Of a stretch of 64,000 nt of DNA, positions 25,686 to 33,566 are shown one piece after another. Positions within the stretch are counted from its first letter, which is position 1. The number at the start of each line of letters is the position of its first letter. The notes beneath the pieces are model-generated. The model did no database searches. It was not told the origin of the DNA and saw only the letters and a program-made list of their open reading frames with translations. Source of the stretch: RFQD01 sp049314515 (GTDB lineage: Bacteria > Actinomycetota > Actinomycetes > Actinomycetales > Microbacteriaceae); the NCBI GenBank assembly GCA_049314515.1, contig JBMOEY010000001.1, forward strand, positions 25,709 through 89,708. Direction: 5' to 3'. The translations under genes were made by a program, and so were the position numbers.

Positions 25686-28346
25686 TCACCGAGTCGTAAT
25701 CGCCGCAGTGACCGCCGTCAGGGCATCCAAAAGTTTAGACGCATCCGACCCACCACCTTGAGCCATGTCATCGCGGCCACCGCCGCCACCGCCGAGCACA
25801 TCGGCCGCGACCTTGGCCAGTGGTCCAGCCACAACGCCAACCTGGCGGGAACCTTCAGTCGTTGCGACAATTACGGCGGGCTTGCCGTCGATGATGGAGC
25901 CTAAGGCGATAACGAATGGCTCGGACTGAACCTTGTCCCGCACAGCAGTTACGAGACCCCGTAAATCATCCGATGTACTCACACCTTCCACTGAGGTGAC
26001 GATTGCGGAGACGCTCCCGAGTTGCGCGGAGGCGGCCACAAGTGACGGAACTTGCTCACGTAAGAGCCGGGCCTCGAATTCTGCGACCCGGCGTTCCGCC
26101 TGCTTGAGGCTTGCAACAAGTTCCGACACGCGTGCCGTAACTTGATCTCGGGGCGCCTTCAGTGACGCCGAAAGCTCGGCAACAATGCTCCGCTCAACGA
26201 CCAGGCTCCTGAACGCGTCCTGTCCCACGAAAGCTTCAATTCGGCGGTTTGACGAGCCTACGGAACTCTCCGCCGTGATACTCACGAGTCCGACCTGTGA
26301 GCTCCTCGACACGTGCGTTCCGGCACACAGTTCTCGCGACCATGGACCACCGATGTCCACCATGCGAACGACCTCACCGTACTTCTCTCCGAAGAGTGCC
26401 ATTGCGCCCAGAGCCTTTGCCTCGTCGAGAGCCATTTCACGAGTCACGACGTCATAATCAGCGAGAATCGCGTTGTTCGCGATTTCTTCAATTTCGGATC
26501 GCGTTTCGCGCGATAACGCATCATTCCAGGTGAAGTCCAAGCGCATGTAGCCCGCCTTGTTGTAGGAGCCACTCTGGTGGGCTGTTTCACCCAGCGTCTC
26601 ACGCAGAGCCGCATGAATGAGGTGCGTGGCGCTGTGAGCCTGTGCCGCGGCACGTCTCCAGGCGCGATCAACGTGCGTGCTCGCGCCTGCTCCCACGGAG
26701 ATGGTGCCCGCGCGAACTCGGGCCGTGTGACTGACCAGACCCTTGATGGGTTTCTGCACATCAAGCACCTCGAGGTCGAAGCCCGGACCAGCAATGGATC
26801 CGGCGTCCGATTCCTGACCACCCGACTCCGCGTAGAGCGAGGTGGCCGTCAAAATGACTTCAATCGTCTCACCTTCGCTGGCACTCATGACAGGCAGTCC
26901 GTCTCTCAGGAGCCCGATAACAGTTGCCTCCGTGTCAAACTCGTTATAACCGGTGAAGACCGTTTCTCCCGCAGACCTCATCTCGCTGTACACACTGAGA
27001 TCGGCCAATATTGACTTCTTCGCCTTAGCATCGGCCTTGGCTCGCTGCCGCTGTTGCGCCATCAAAGTATCGAACGCGGCCCGGTCAACCGATAGCCCGG
27101 CTTCATCGGCCATTTCGAGCGTGAGGTCAATCGGAAACCCAAACGTATCGTGCAATAAAAACGCAGTGTCCCCGGGAAGACGGCTAGCTCCCTTTTTCAT
27201 AATGTCGGAGACGGCGGTGTCGAGAATTGTCGTGCCCGATGCCAGAGTCTTGAGGAACGCATCCTCTTCTCCATAAGCGATTTGCGCGATTCGCGAAAAG
27301 TCAGTCTCAACACCCGGGTAGGCGGCTTTCATGGCGTCGCGAGAAGCGGTAAAGAGTTCGGGGAATGTGACCGCGTCGACACCGAGCAGTCGCATTGCAC
27401 GGACAGACCGGCGAAGAAGTCGACGAAGGATGTAACCCCGTCCCTCGTTTGACGTCGACACACCATCCGACATGAGCATGAGCGAACTTCGCACGTGATC
27501 TGCAATGACCCGCAAACGCACGTCGTTCTCATGATCTTGGCCGTACGTTATGCCGGCCATGTCAGCCGCGCGGTCGAGAACGGGACGCACTTGATCAATT
27601 TCGTAGAGGTTTTCGACACCCTGCTTCAGAAAAGCGACGCGTTCCAGACCCATCCCCGTGTCGATGTTCTTGTTGGGCAACTCGCCAAGAATCTCAAACT
27701 CGGTCTTGCTCGTCCCTTCCCCGCGTGCATATTGCATGAAGACAAGGTTCCAAATTTCGATATACCGGTTTTCGTCGGCCACGGGTCCACCCTCGACCCC
27801 GTAATTGGGTCCCCGGTCGAAATAGATTTCCGAACATGGACCAGCTGGGCCCGGTTGACCGGTTGACCAGTAATTGTCTTCTTTGCCACGACGTTGGATG
27901 CGCTCCGTCGGAAGTCCCGCAATCTTGCTCCACAGCTCGATTGCCTCATCATCATCTTCGTAAACCGTGACCCAGAGGTCCTTCTCTGCGAAACCCAGTC
28001 CTCCATCGCTTTCTGGAGAAGTCAGAAGTTCCCAGGCGAAGCCAATTGCACCCTCTTTGAAATAGTCGCCGAACGAAAAATTGCCGTTCATCTGGAAAAA
28101 CGTCCCGTGACGCGTGGTCTTTCCGACTTCCTCAATATCGAGCGTTCTGATGCACTTTTGAACACTCGTGGCACGCGGGTATGGCGGAGGCACGTGACCG
28201 GACAGGTAAGGGATGAACGGAACCATGCCCGCAACTGTGAATAACAGCGTGGGATCGTCGCTCACGAGAGATGCCGAGGGTACGACCGTGTGGCCGTTCT
28301 TTGCGAAGTAATCGAGCCAGCGTTTGGCGATCTCGGCGGTCTGCAT
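25686..28346 (-). CDS. alaS: Alanyl-tRNA synthetase
   Basis: Charges tRNA-Ala and edits mischarged Ser and Gly. 886 residues. The class II catalytic core opens with IAKRWLDYFAKNGHTVVPSASLV. The editing domain shows HSATHLIHAALRETLG (HxxxH) and CAGTHVSRSSQ (zinc/editing Cys and His). A C-terminal DHHA1 oligomerisation domain ends in a glycine-rich GGGGGRDDMAQGGG segment. It is near the upstream end of the long minus-strand run, 6 bases after the 60-residue membrane protein. Confidence 0.98.
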   Translation of the reverse strand: MQTAEIAKRWLDYFAKNGHTVVPSASLVSDDPTLLFTVAGMVPFIPYLSGHVPPPYPRATSVQKCIRTLDIEEVGKTTRHGTFFQMNGNFSFGDYFKEGAIGFAWELLTSPESDGGLGFAEKDLWVTVYEDDDEAIELWSKIAGLPTERIQRRGKEDNYWSTGQPGPAGPCSEIYFDRGPNYGVEGGPVADENRYIEIWNLVFMQYARGEGTSKTEFEILGELPNKNIDTGMGLERVAFLKQGVENLYEIDQVRPVLDRAADMAGITYGQDHENDVRLRVIADHVRSSLMLMSDGVSTSNEGRGYILRRLLRRSVRAMRLLGVDAVTFPELFTASRDAMKAAYPGVETDFSRIAQIAYGEEDAFLKTLASGTTILDTAVSDIMKKGASRLPGDTAFLLHDTFGFPIDLTLEMADEAGLSVDRAAFDTLMAQQRQRAKADAKAKKSILADLSVYSEMRSAGETVFTGYNEFDTEATVIGLLRDGLPVMSASEGETIEVILTATSLYAESGGQESDAGSIAGPGFDLEVLDVQKPIKGLVSHTARVRAGTISVGAGASTHVDRAWRRAAAQAHSATHLIHAALRETLGETAHQSGSYNKAGYMRLDFTWNDALSRETRSEIEEIANNAILADYDVVTREMALDEAKALGAMALFGEKYGEVVRMVDIGGPWSRELCAGTHVSRSSQVGLVSITAESSVGSSNRRIEAFVGQDAFRSLVVERSIVAELSASLKAPRDQVTARVSELVASLKQAERRVAEFEARLLREQVPSLVAASAQLGSVSAIVTSVEGVSTSDDLRGLVTAVRDKVQSEPFVIALGSIIDGKPAVIVATTEGSRQVGVVAGPLAKVAADVLGGGGGGRDDMAQGGGSDASKLLDALTAVTAAITTR

Positions 28347-28352
28347 TGTGGG

Positions 28353-28535
28353 TTACTTGCCCTGACGCAGTTCGGCGTCACGCGTGCGGTATCCGTCGAC
28401 GACGGCTTCTTTCACACCCGAAACAGCGGAATCTACGTTGGCAAGAAATGCCTTACCGGATTCGGTCTTGCTCACCTCATGAGCGATGACGAATCCCGCA
28501 ACGACACCCAGCGAAATCAAAAGAATGTTCTTCAT
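28353..28535 (-). CDS. Small membrane-anchored protein upstream of alaS
   Basis: 60 residues from ATG 28535 (MKNILLISLGVVAGFVIAHEV). One N-terminal hydrophobic segment (residues 3-20) is followed by a charged tail with SAVSGVKEAVVDGYRTRDAELRQGK. Small proteins of this type, between rpsD and alaS, are common in Microbacteriaceae and other actinobacteria, with no known function. It lies 6 bases before alaS on the same strand and downstream of the rpsD terminator, so it probably begins the alaS operon. A longer start at 28580 would run into the terminator hairpin. Confidence 0.75.
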   Translation of the reverse strand: MKNILLISLGVVAGFVIAHEVSKTESGKAFLANVDSAVSGVKEAVVDGYRTRDAELRQGK

Positions 28536-28560
28536 AAGGCTCAAGTGTAGGCGAAACGAA

Positions 28561-28600
28561 CGAGGCGGCCGACTCGCCAAATGCGCGAACGGCCGCCTCG
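28561..28600 (-). terminator. Rho-independent-like terminator downstream of rpsD
   Basis: Perfect 11-bp inverted repeat: CGAGGCGGCCG at 28561-28571 and CGGCCGCCTCG at 28590-28600, with an 18-base loop. On the minus strand it starts 26 bases after the rpsD stop and is followed by a T-containing stretch (TTCGTTTCGCC), weak as a U-tract but usual for this GC content. Confidence 0.7.
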
Positions 28601-28626
28601 AATCGAGCTACGACAGACGTTGAGGA

Positions 28627-29256
28627 CTAGCGTGCGGCGTAGTACTCAACGACGAGCTGAACTTCACACGTCACGGGAACTTCGGCGCGCTTGGGACGAC
28701 GAACCAACGTCGTGCGCAGCTTGTCGAGCTCGACCTCGAGATAGCCCGGGACGGGAGGTAGAACATCCACGTGCCCACCGGCGGCGGCAACCTGAAATGG
28801 CTCCATGCCCTCGCTACGCTCGCGAACCTGAATGACCTGTCCCGGCTTCACCCGGAACGAGGGACGGTCAACCAACTCGCCGTTGACCGTGATGTGGCGA
28901 TGAACAACCATCTGACGCGCTTGAGCCTGAGTGCGCGCAAATCCCGAGCGCAGCACGAGCGCGTCGAGACGCATCTCGAGCAACTCAACTAGATTCTCAC
29001 CAGTCAAGCCTTCAGTTCGGCGCGCCTCTTGGAACACACGACGCAGCTGCGCCTCACGAATTCCATATTGCGCACGGAGACGCTGCTTCTCGCGCAGACG
29101 GACGGCGTAGTCGCTATCTGCCTTGCGCTTAGTGCGACCATGCTCGCCCGGAGCGTAGGGACGCTTTTCGAGGTACTTCGCCGCTTTTGGCGTCAGCGGA
29201 ATACCGAGCGCGCGGGAAAGACGGGTCTTACTGCGGGTACGTGACTTGTCAGACAC
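28627..29256 (-). CDS. rpsD: 30S ribosomal protein S4
   Basis: Primary 16S rRNA-binding protein that nucleates the 30S body. 209 residues. S4 N-domain: SRALGIPLTPKAAKYLEKRPYAPGEHG. S4 RNA-binding domain from about residue 98: MRLDALVLRSGFARTQAQARQMVVHRHITVNG. The start is GTG 29256, preceded by an SD-like GAAAGGA. It lacks the zinc-binding Cys motif of the alternative S4 type. It stands alone here, not in the alpha operon, which is usual in this family of actinobacteria. The upstream 172-base spacer may hold its promoter and an autoregulatory leader, but I cannot assign a structure. Confidence 0.98.
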   Translation of the reverse strand: MSDKSRTRSKTRLSRALGIPLTPKAAKYLEKRPYAPGEHGRTKRKADSDYAVRLREKQRLRAQYGIREAQLRRVFQEARRTEGLTGENLVELLEMRLDALVLRSGFARTQAQARQMVVHRHITVNGELVDRPSFRVKPGQVIQVRERSEGMEPFQVAAAGGHVDVLPPVPGYLEVELDKLRTTLVRRPKRAEVPVTCEVQLVVEYYAAR

Positions 29257-29428
29257 GATGTCCTTTCGATTTTCACAACATTAAAAAGCACGTATGGCAC
29301 ACGAGCGAGAAAAATGAGAGGTTGTGCCAGGAGCCCGGCTACAGGGCAATTCCAGATCTTCGCCTCTCGTCACGCAGCCGCACGCAACAAGAAGAAAACA
29401 GGCGACCTAATGCTAGCACCCTTGCTTT

Positions 29429-30745
29429 CTAGTGTTCACGCAAGATGCGCTGGATGCGTTGCCAGCGTTCATTGAATCCTGCCTCGGCACCGCGGTCTGT
29501 CGGGTGGTAATACGCCACGGCACTCAATTCGTCGGGGAGATAGCTCTGAGCTGCGATTCCGTGCGGCGCACCATGGGCGTATATATAGCCAACACCGTGA
29601 CCCAGGCGCTTGGCTCCCGAGTAGCTCGCGTCACGAAGATGAACTGGAACAGGGCCAAATTTGCCGTTTCGGACGTCAGCCAGGGCCTCGTTGATCGCGG
29701 TGTACGCGGAATTCGATTTTGGACTCAACGCAAGGAAAATTGTCACTTCGGCAAGTGGGATACGACCTTCCGGCATTCCGACGAATGCAACGGCATCAGC
29801 CGCCGCAATTGCTAACTCCAACGCGCGTGGCTCGGCAAGACCAATGTCCTCGGCCGCAGAAATGATCAGGCGGCGAGCAATGAAACGAGGGTCCTCTCCT
29901 GCTTCAATCATTCGGGCAAGGTAATGAATCGCCGCATCCGCATCAGAGCCGCGGATCGACTTGATAAACGCAGAAATCACGTCGTAGTGCTCATCACCCT
30001 GGCGGTCGTAGCGAAGTAATGCGCGGTCAACAGCCTGCGAGACCATGTCAGCTGTGATGAGGTTATCGCCCGACGCGGCAGCGATAGCAGCGGAAGCCTC
30101 GAGCGAGGTCAACGCACGCCGCGCGTCGCCCGAAGAAAATTGCACGATGGCGTCTCGTGCGGTGGGGTCGAGCACAACTTCATTAGCCAGACCGACAGGT
30201 GAGCTCACGGCGTTGTCTAACAGTCGCGAGACGTCGGAATGCGACAGCGGTTCCAGTCGCAGGAGCAAGCTTCGTGATAGCAGTGGCGTGACCACGCTGA
30301 ACGAGGGGTTCTCGGTCGTTGCCGCAACTAACGTCACAATGCCATTTTCCACGCCAGGTAACAGCGCATCCTGCTGGGCCTTGTTGAAACGGTGAATTTC
30401 GTCGAGAAAAAGAACCGTTGAGGTTCCGTACATTTCGCGAGAGCCGCGCGCGCGTTCCATGACATCGCGAACGTCTTTAACGCCCGCCGTGACGGCAGAT
30501 AGTTCAACAAACTTGCGTCCGGACTCCGCTGCGATGACCTGAGCGATGCTCGTTTTTCCCGTACCGGGTGGTCCCCAGAGGATTACAGACACGCCAGAAC
30601 GAGCGTCAGGATTGGCCAATTGTGAAAGTGGCGAACCCGGAGTAATGAGGTGCTGTTGCCCGAAAATTTCTCGGAGAGTGCGCGGGCGCATCCTCACAGC
30701 GAGCGGAGCCGTAGCCCCGCCGAGTCCCCGATTTTCCGCGTCCAC
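29429..30745 (-). CDS. rarA: Replication-associated recombination protein A (RarA / MgsA)
   Basis: Clamp-loader-like AAA+ ATPase acting at stalled forks. 438 residues. Walker A is LWGPPGTGKTSIAQVIA near residues 53-69, Walker B VLFLDEIHRFNKAQQDALLP. The sensor stretch ATTENPSFSVVTPLLSRS and the C-terminal tetramerisation domain (RDASYSGAKRLGHGVGYIYAHG) are complete. The start codon is GTG 30745. It is divergent from the cyclophilin gene across 134 bases. rarA next to rpsD and alaS is a conserved neighbourhood. Confidence 0.96.
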   Translation of the reverse strand: MDAENRGLGGATAPLAVRMRPRTLREIFGQQHLITPGSPLSQLANPDARSGVSVILWGPPGTGKTSIAQVIAAESGRKFVELSAVTAGVKDVRDVMERARGSREMYGTSTVLFLDEIHRFNKAQQDALLPGVENGIVTLVAATTENPSFSVVTPLLSRSLLLRLEPLSHSDVSRLLDNAVSSPVGLANEVVLDPTARDAIVQFSSGDARRALTSLEASAAIAAASGDNLITADMVSQAVDRALLRYDRQGDEHYDVISAFIKSIRGSDADAAIHYLARMIEAGEDPRFIARRLIISAAEDIGLAEPRALELAIAAADAVAFVGMPEGRIPLAEVTIFLALSPKSNSAYTAINEALADVRNGKFGPVPVHLRDASYSGAKRLGHGVGYIYAHGAPHGIAAQSYLPDELSAVAYYHPTDRGAEAGFNERWQRIQRILREH

Positions 30746-30879
30746 GAAACAAGGGTAGCCCGCCCCGACAGATGGATAGCCGGAAGACGCCTGACACGAG
30801 TTCTCGAGTGTGATTCGAATCGATTAGATTCAAAGCTGCGCAAAAGTTCACTAAATCAGTTGCAATAAAAGAGGGAACA

Positions 30880-31644
30880 GTGGCCACACCAAAAAAGACG
30901 TCAAAAATCGATCGCGTTTCCCGAGATCGAGTGCGCGCCTATGAAGCTCGGCAGCAGGTCCATAGTCACATCATCGCTCGCCGGCGACGCGACAACCTCA
31001 TTGCAGCCGTCGCCGTCATTGTGGTTACTGGCCTCACGGTAGGTGCGCAACTTCTCCACGTGGCAACAAACCCCGCGAACCCCACACCCACGCCTACCAG
31101 CCTGGCAGATTCGGCAAAAATTCCTGACCCTGCACTCGCTGCGAACAGGATGTGGAGCGGTTCGCTCACTCTCAACGACGTGCCGCTTCAAGTCGAACTT
31201 GATGGCATCAAGGCGCCTCAGGCCGTAGCGAGCACCATCAGCCTCGCTTCGTCGGGCTTTTACAACAACGTTCCGTGCCACCGCCTCACGACGGCCGGCA
31301 TCTTCGTTCTCCAATGCGGTGACCCTCAAGGTGATGGTTCCGGAGGACCGGGGTATGAGTACGGTCCAGTTGAGAACGCTCCAGCGGATGACCTGTACCC
31401 CGCCGGCACGATTGCCATGGCGCGCCAGAGTGGTAACGGATCGAGTATGGGGAGTCAATTCTTCATTGTCTACGCTGACAGCTCGATTCCGAGTGACGTT
31501 GCGGGGGGCTACAGCGTCATCGGACGTGTGACCGTAGGACTGGACCTACTGCAAAAGCAGGTCGTCGATGCGGGCGTTCAAAATGGATCCAATGACGGAA
31601 AGCCTGTCGTCGACGTCCGAATCACCAATTTCATCCTGCAGTAA
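30880..31644 (+). CDS. Membrane-anchored cyclophilin-type peptidyl-prolyl cis-trans isomerase
   Basis: Folding catalyst acting on proline peptide bonds, probably outside the membrane. 254 residues from GTG 30880, preceded by GAGGGA. The N-terminus is basic (KKTSKIDRVSRDRVRAYEARQQ), then comes one transmembrane segment at about residues 43-64. A Pro/Thr linker (NPTPTPTS) leads into a cyclophilin domain from about residue 80. It shows FYNNVPCHRL, FVLQCGDPQGDGSGGPGY, GTIAMAR and SMGSQFFIVY. The catalytic Arg of the FHR motif is kept as HR, with Cys in place of Phe. This gene next to rarA and a DUF349 gene is a typical actinobacterial set around rel. Confidence 0.93.
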   Translation: MATPKKTSKIDRVSRDRVRAYEARQQVHSHIIARRRRDNLIAAVAVIVVTGLTVGAQLLHVATNPANPTPTPTSLADSAKIPDPALAANRMWSGSLTLNDVPLQVELDGIKAPQAVASTISLASSGFYNNVPCHRLTTAGIFVLQCGDPQGDGSGGPGYEYGPVENAPADDLYPAGTIAMARQSGNGSSMGSQFFIVYADSSIPSDVAGGYSVIGRVTVGLDLLQKQVVDAGVQNGSNDGKPVVDVRITNFILQ

Positions 31645-31661
31645 GCAACACGTCACGGGCG

Positions 31662-31667
31662 TAGGCT
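31662..31667 (+). promoter_or_regulatory. Candidate -10 element (TAGGCT) upstream of the DUF349 gene
   Basis: TAGGCT 39 bases before ATG 31707, in the 62-base spacer after the cyclophilin gene. It suggests a separate promoter with a short leader. No good -35 is visible. Confidence 0.35.
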
Positions 31668-31706
31668 AGATTCCGCCCATCAGCCATTGAAGAGAGAAGT
31701 TCGAGC

Positions 31707-32927
31707 ATGTCAGAAAAGCCGTGGGGTCGCGTCGACGCCGAGGGCAACGTCTACTGCCGCACCCTCGATGGTGAACGTCTCGTCGGGGCCTACCCCGATG
31801 TAACAGGCGATGAGGCACTTGCCTTTTTTGAGCGCAAATTTGCAGATCTCGCTCTCGCCATCTCGCTCCTCGAGCAACGTCTCAAGCGTGGAGCTCCCGC
31901 ATCTGACTTGAGGGCTAATGCTGAGACACTTCGGGCCGGCGTTGTGGCCGGGCACGGAGTGGGGGATTTCGCTTCGCTCCTTACTCGTCTCGATGGCATT
32001 AACGCATCGCTTGCGAGCCTCGAAGAAGCACAGAATGAACAAAATCAAGAGGCCACAGACGCCGCAATCGCGATTCGAACGGCGATAGTTGAGCAAATGG
32101 AAACATTGTCGGCCTCCGTTTCCGCATCTACTAATTGGAAGACCACGACTGCCTCAGCCGACACCCTTTTTGAGCAGTGGCAGGAACATCAAAAGTCGAC
32201 ACCACGTTTTCCCAAAGCCGTCGCAAATGATCTCTGGAAGCGCTTCCGCACGGCAAAATCCGCCATCGACAGCGCGCGACGGGCGCACTTTGCTCAGGTA
32301 GACGCCAAGAATAAAGAAAGCAAAGGTGTCAAAGAAACACTCATCGCGAAGGCCGAGGCTCTTGCTAGCAAAGGGTCAGCTGGAATTCCAGCGTACCGAG
32401 GCTTGCTCGAAGAATGGAAAGTAGCGCCGAGGGCGGGTAGAAAACTGGACGATGCGTTATGGGCGCGATTCAAGGCCGCTGGCGACGCACTTTACGAGGC
32501 CAAGGCAACTGAACTTGCCGTCGAAGACGCGACTTTTGCAGAAAATCTAAAAATAAAGGAAGCCCTCCTCGTTGAGGCGGAACCGATTCTCTCGATGACG
32601 GACCGAGTCGCCGCGCGCAGCGCTCTCAATGCGATCTCGAAGAAGTGGGATGCCGCTGGCAAGGTACCTCGCAACTCGGTCAAGTCAATCGAAGACCGCA
32701 TGCGAAAGATTGAGGCCGCGGTTCGTAAACTTGACGAGGCGCATTGGGATGCGACAAATCCGGAACGACTTGCGCGCCAGTCTGAACTAGCCACAGCAAT
32801 CCTCGAGAAGATTGCAAAACTCGAGGCGGAATTGGCAGTTGCGCAGGCAGGAAATAAGCAAACGGAGATCGCCGAGCTCACTGCCGCACTCGAGACGCAA
32901 AAGTCCTGGCTCACCATCGTCAAATAG
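31707..32927 (+). CDS. DUF349 domain-containing protein
   Basis: 406 residues with repeated DUF349 modules of about 70-75 residues, each marked by a W near the start of a helix pair and a W/F-A-F-R-like pattern (LFEQWQEHQKSTPRFPKAVANDLWKRFRTAKS; LLEEWKVAPRAGRKLDDALWARFKAAGDALY; ISKKWDAAGKVPRNSVKSIEDRMRKIE). The rest is strongly helical and charged, with likely coiled coils at about 45-80 and 370-400. Function is not established for the family. It lies between the cyclophilin gene and an antitoxin-like ORF and opposite rel, as in other actinobacteria. Confidence 0.9.
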   Translation: MSEKPWGRVDAEGNVYCRTLDGERLVGAYPDVTGDEALAFFERKFADLALAISLLEQRLKRGAPASDLRANAETLRAGVVAGHGVGDFASLLTRLDGINASLASLEEAQNEQNQEATDAAIAIRTAIVEQMETLSASVSASTNWKTTTASADTLFEQWQEHQKSTPRFPKAVANDLWKRFRTAKSAIDSARRAHFAQVDAKNKESKGVKETLIAKAEALASKGSAGIPAYRGLLEEWKVAPRAGRKLDDALWARFKAAGDALYEAKATELAVEDATFAENLKIKEALLVEAEPILSMTDRVAARSALNAISKKWDAAGKVPRNSVKSIEDRMRKIEAAVRKLDEAHWDATNPERLARQSELATAILEKIAKLEAELAVAQAGNKQTEIAELTAALETQKSWLTIVK

Positions 32928-32987
32928 CTTTTCCACAGTTCCAACGTTAAGTGCGACTCGTCGCGCTGTGGATGCGAAACTTCGGTC

Positions 32988-33566
32988 ATGACGTCGACTC
33001 ACTCGTGGCGAAACCTCTCACCGACAGAAATTGCCGCACTCGCTCTCGACGGAGAATTGTGGCGCAGTCAGGCTACGGTGTGTGAAACAGATACTCCCGA
33101 TGACGCTATGTCACGGATCTCGTTTGCCCGAACCCACTGTCCTCGCGACACAATCTTCGCGCGCACGAGTGCCGCCTGGATTTGGGATGCCTTCGACCGT
33201 ATTCCCTCACGTTGGACCGTGACGTCGCGGACAAAGGCGCGTCTCGCAACGATACCCAACCAACACTTCGTCGTCTGCGACTTGAAGCTGGAGGCGGCAG
33301 ATGTCGTGAATGTAAACGAGTCATTTGTCACGTCACCAACGCGCACCGCGATTGACATAGCCCGATACGAAACGGCGTTGCCGGAGCCAACGGTGGTTGA
33401 CATCATTCGCCGATTGCTCGCAACAGCTTCCGGACATACCGACCAAGGGCTCGAGATATACGAACAGGTCTCCCAGTCGAGACATCTCCCCTATAAACAA
33501 AGATGTCTCGAGCGACTAGCTCGCGCGACAGCTGTTCAGCCCTCACTCACCCGATACACGTCGTAA
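32988..33566 (+). CDS. Hypothetical protein, resembling AbiEi-type antitoxin/regulator N-terminal proteins
   Basis: 192 residues, not confidently assigned. The segment SFVTSPTRTAIDIARYETALPEPTVVDIIRRLL resembles the 'TSxxRTxxDLAR' motif of AbiEi-like antitoxins and DUF559-associated proteins, and the N-terminus LSPTEIAALALDGELWR looks like a helical DNA-binding start. No toxin partner (AbiEii nucleotidyltransferase) is next to it, and no nuclease core (DUF559) follows the motif. The 3' end overlaps the rel 3' end by 31 bases, convergently. Codon use looks like that of its neighbours. The assignment rests on motif resemblance only. Confidence 0.65.
   Translation: MTSTHSWRNLSPTEIAALALDGELWRSQATVCETDTPDDAMSRISFARTHCPRDTIFARTSAAWIWDAFDRIPSRWTVTSRTKARLATIPNQHFVVCDLKLEAADVVNVNESFVTSPTRTAIDIARYETALPEPTVVDIIRRLLATASGHTDQGLEIYEQVSQSRHLPYKQRCLERLARATAVQPSLTRYTS

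Noticed and set aside
29257..29428. Small ORF or defined S4 autoregulatory structure upstream of rpsD
   Set aside because: The 172-base spacer has GC-rich partial inverted repeats but no single convincing structure or coding frame.
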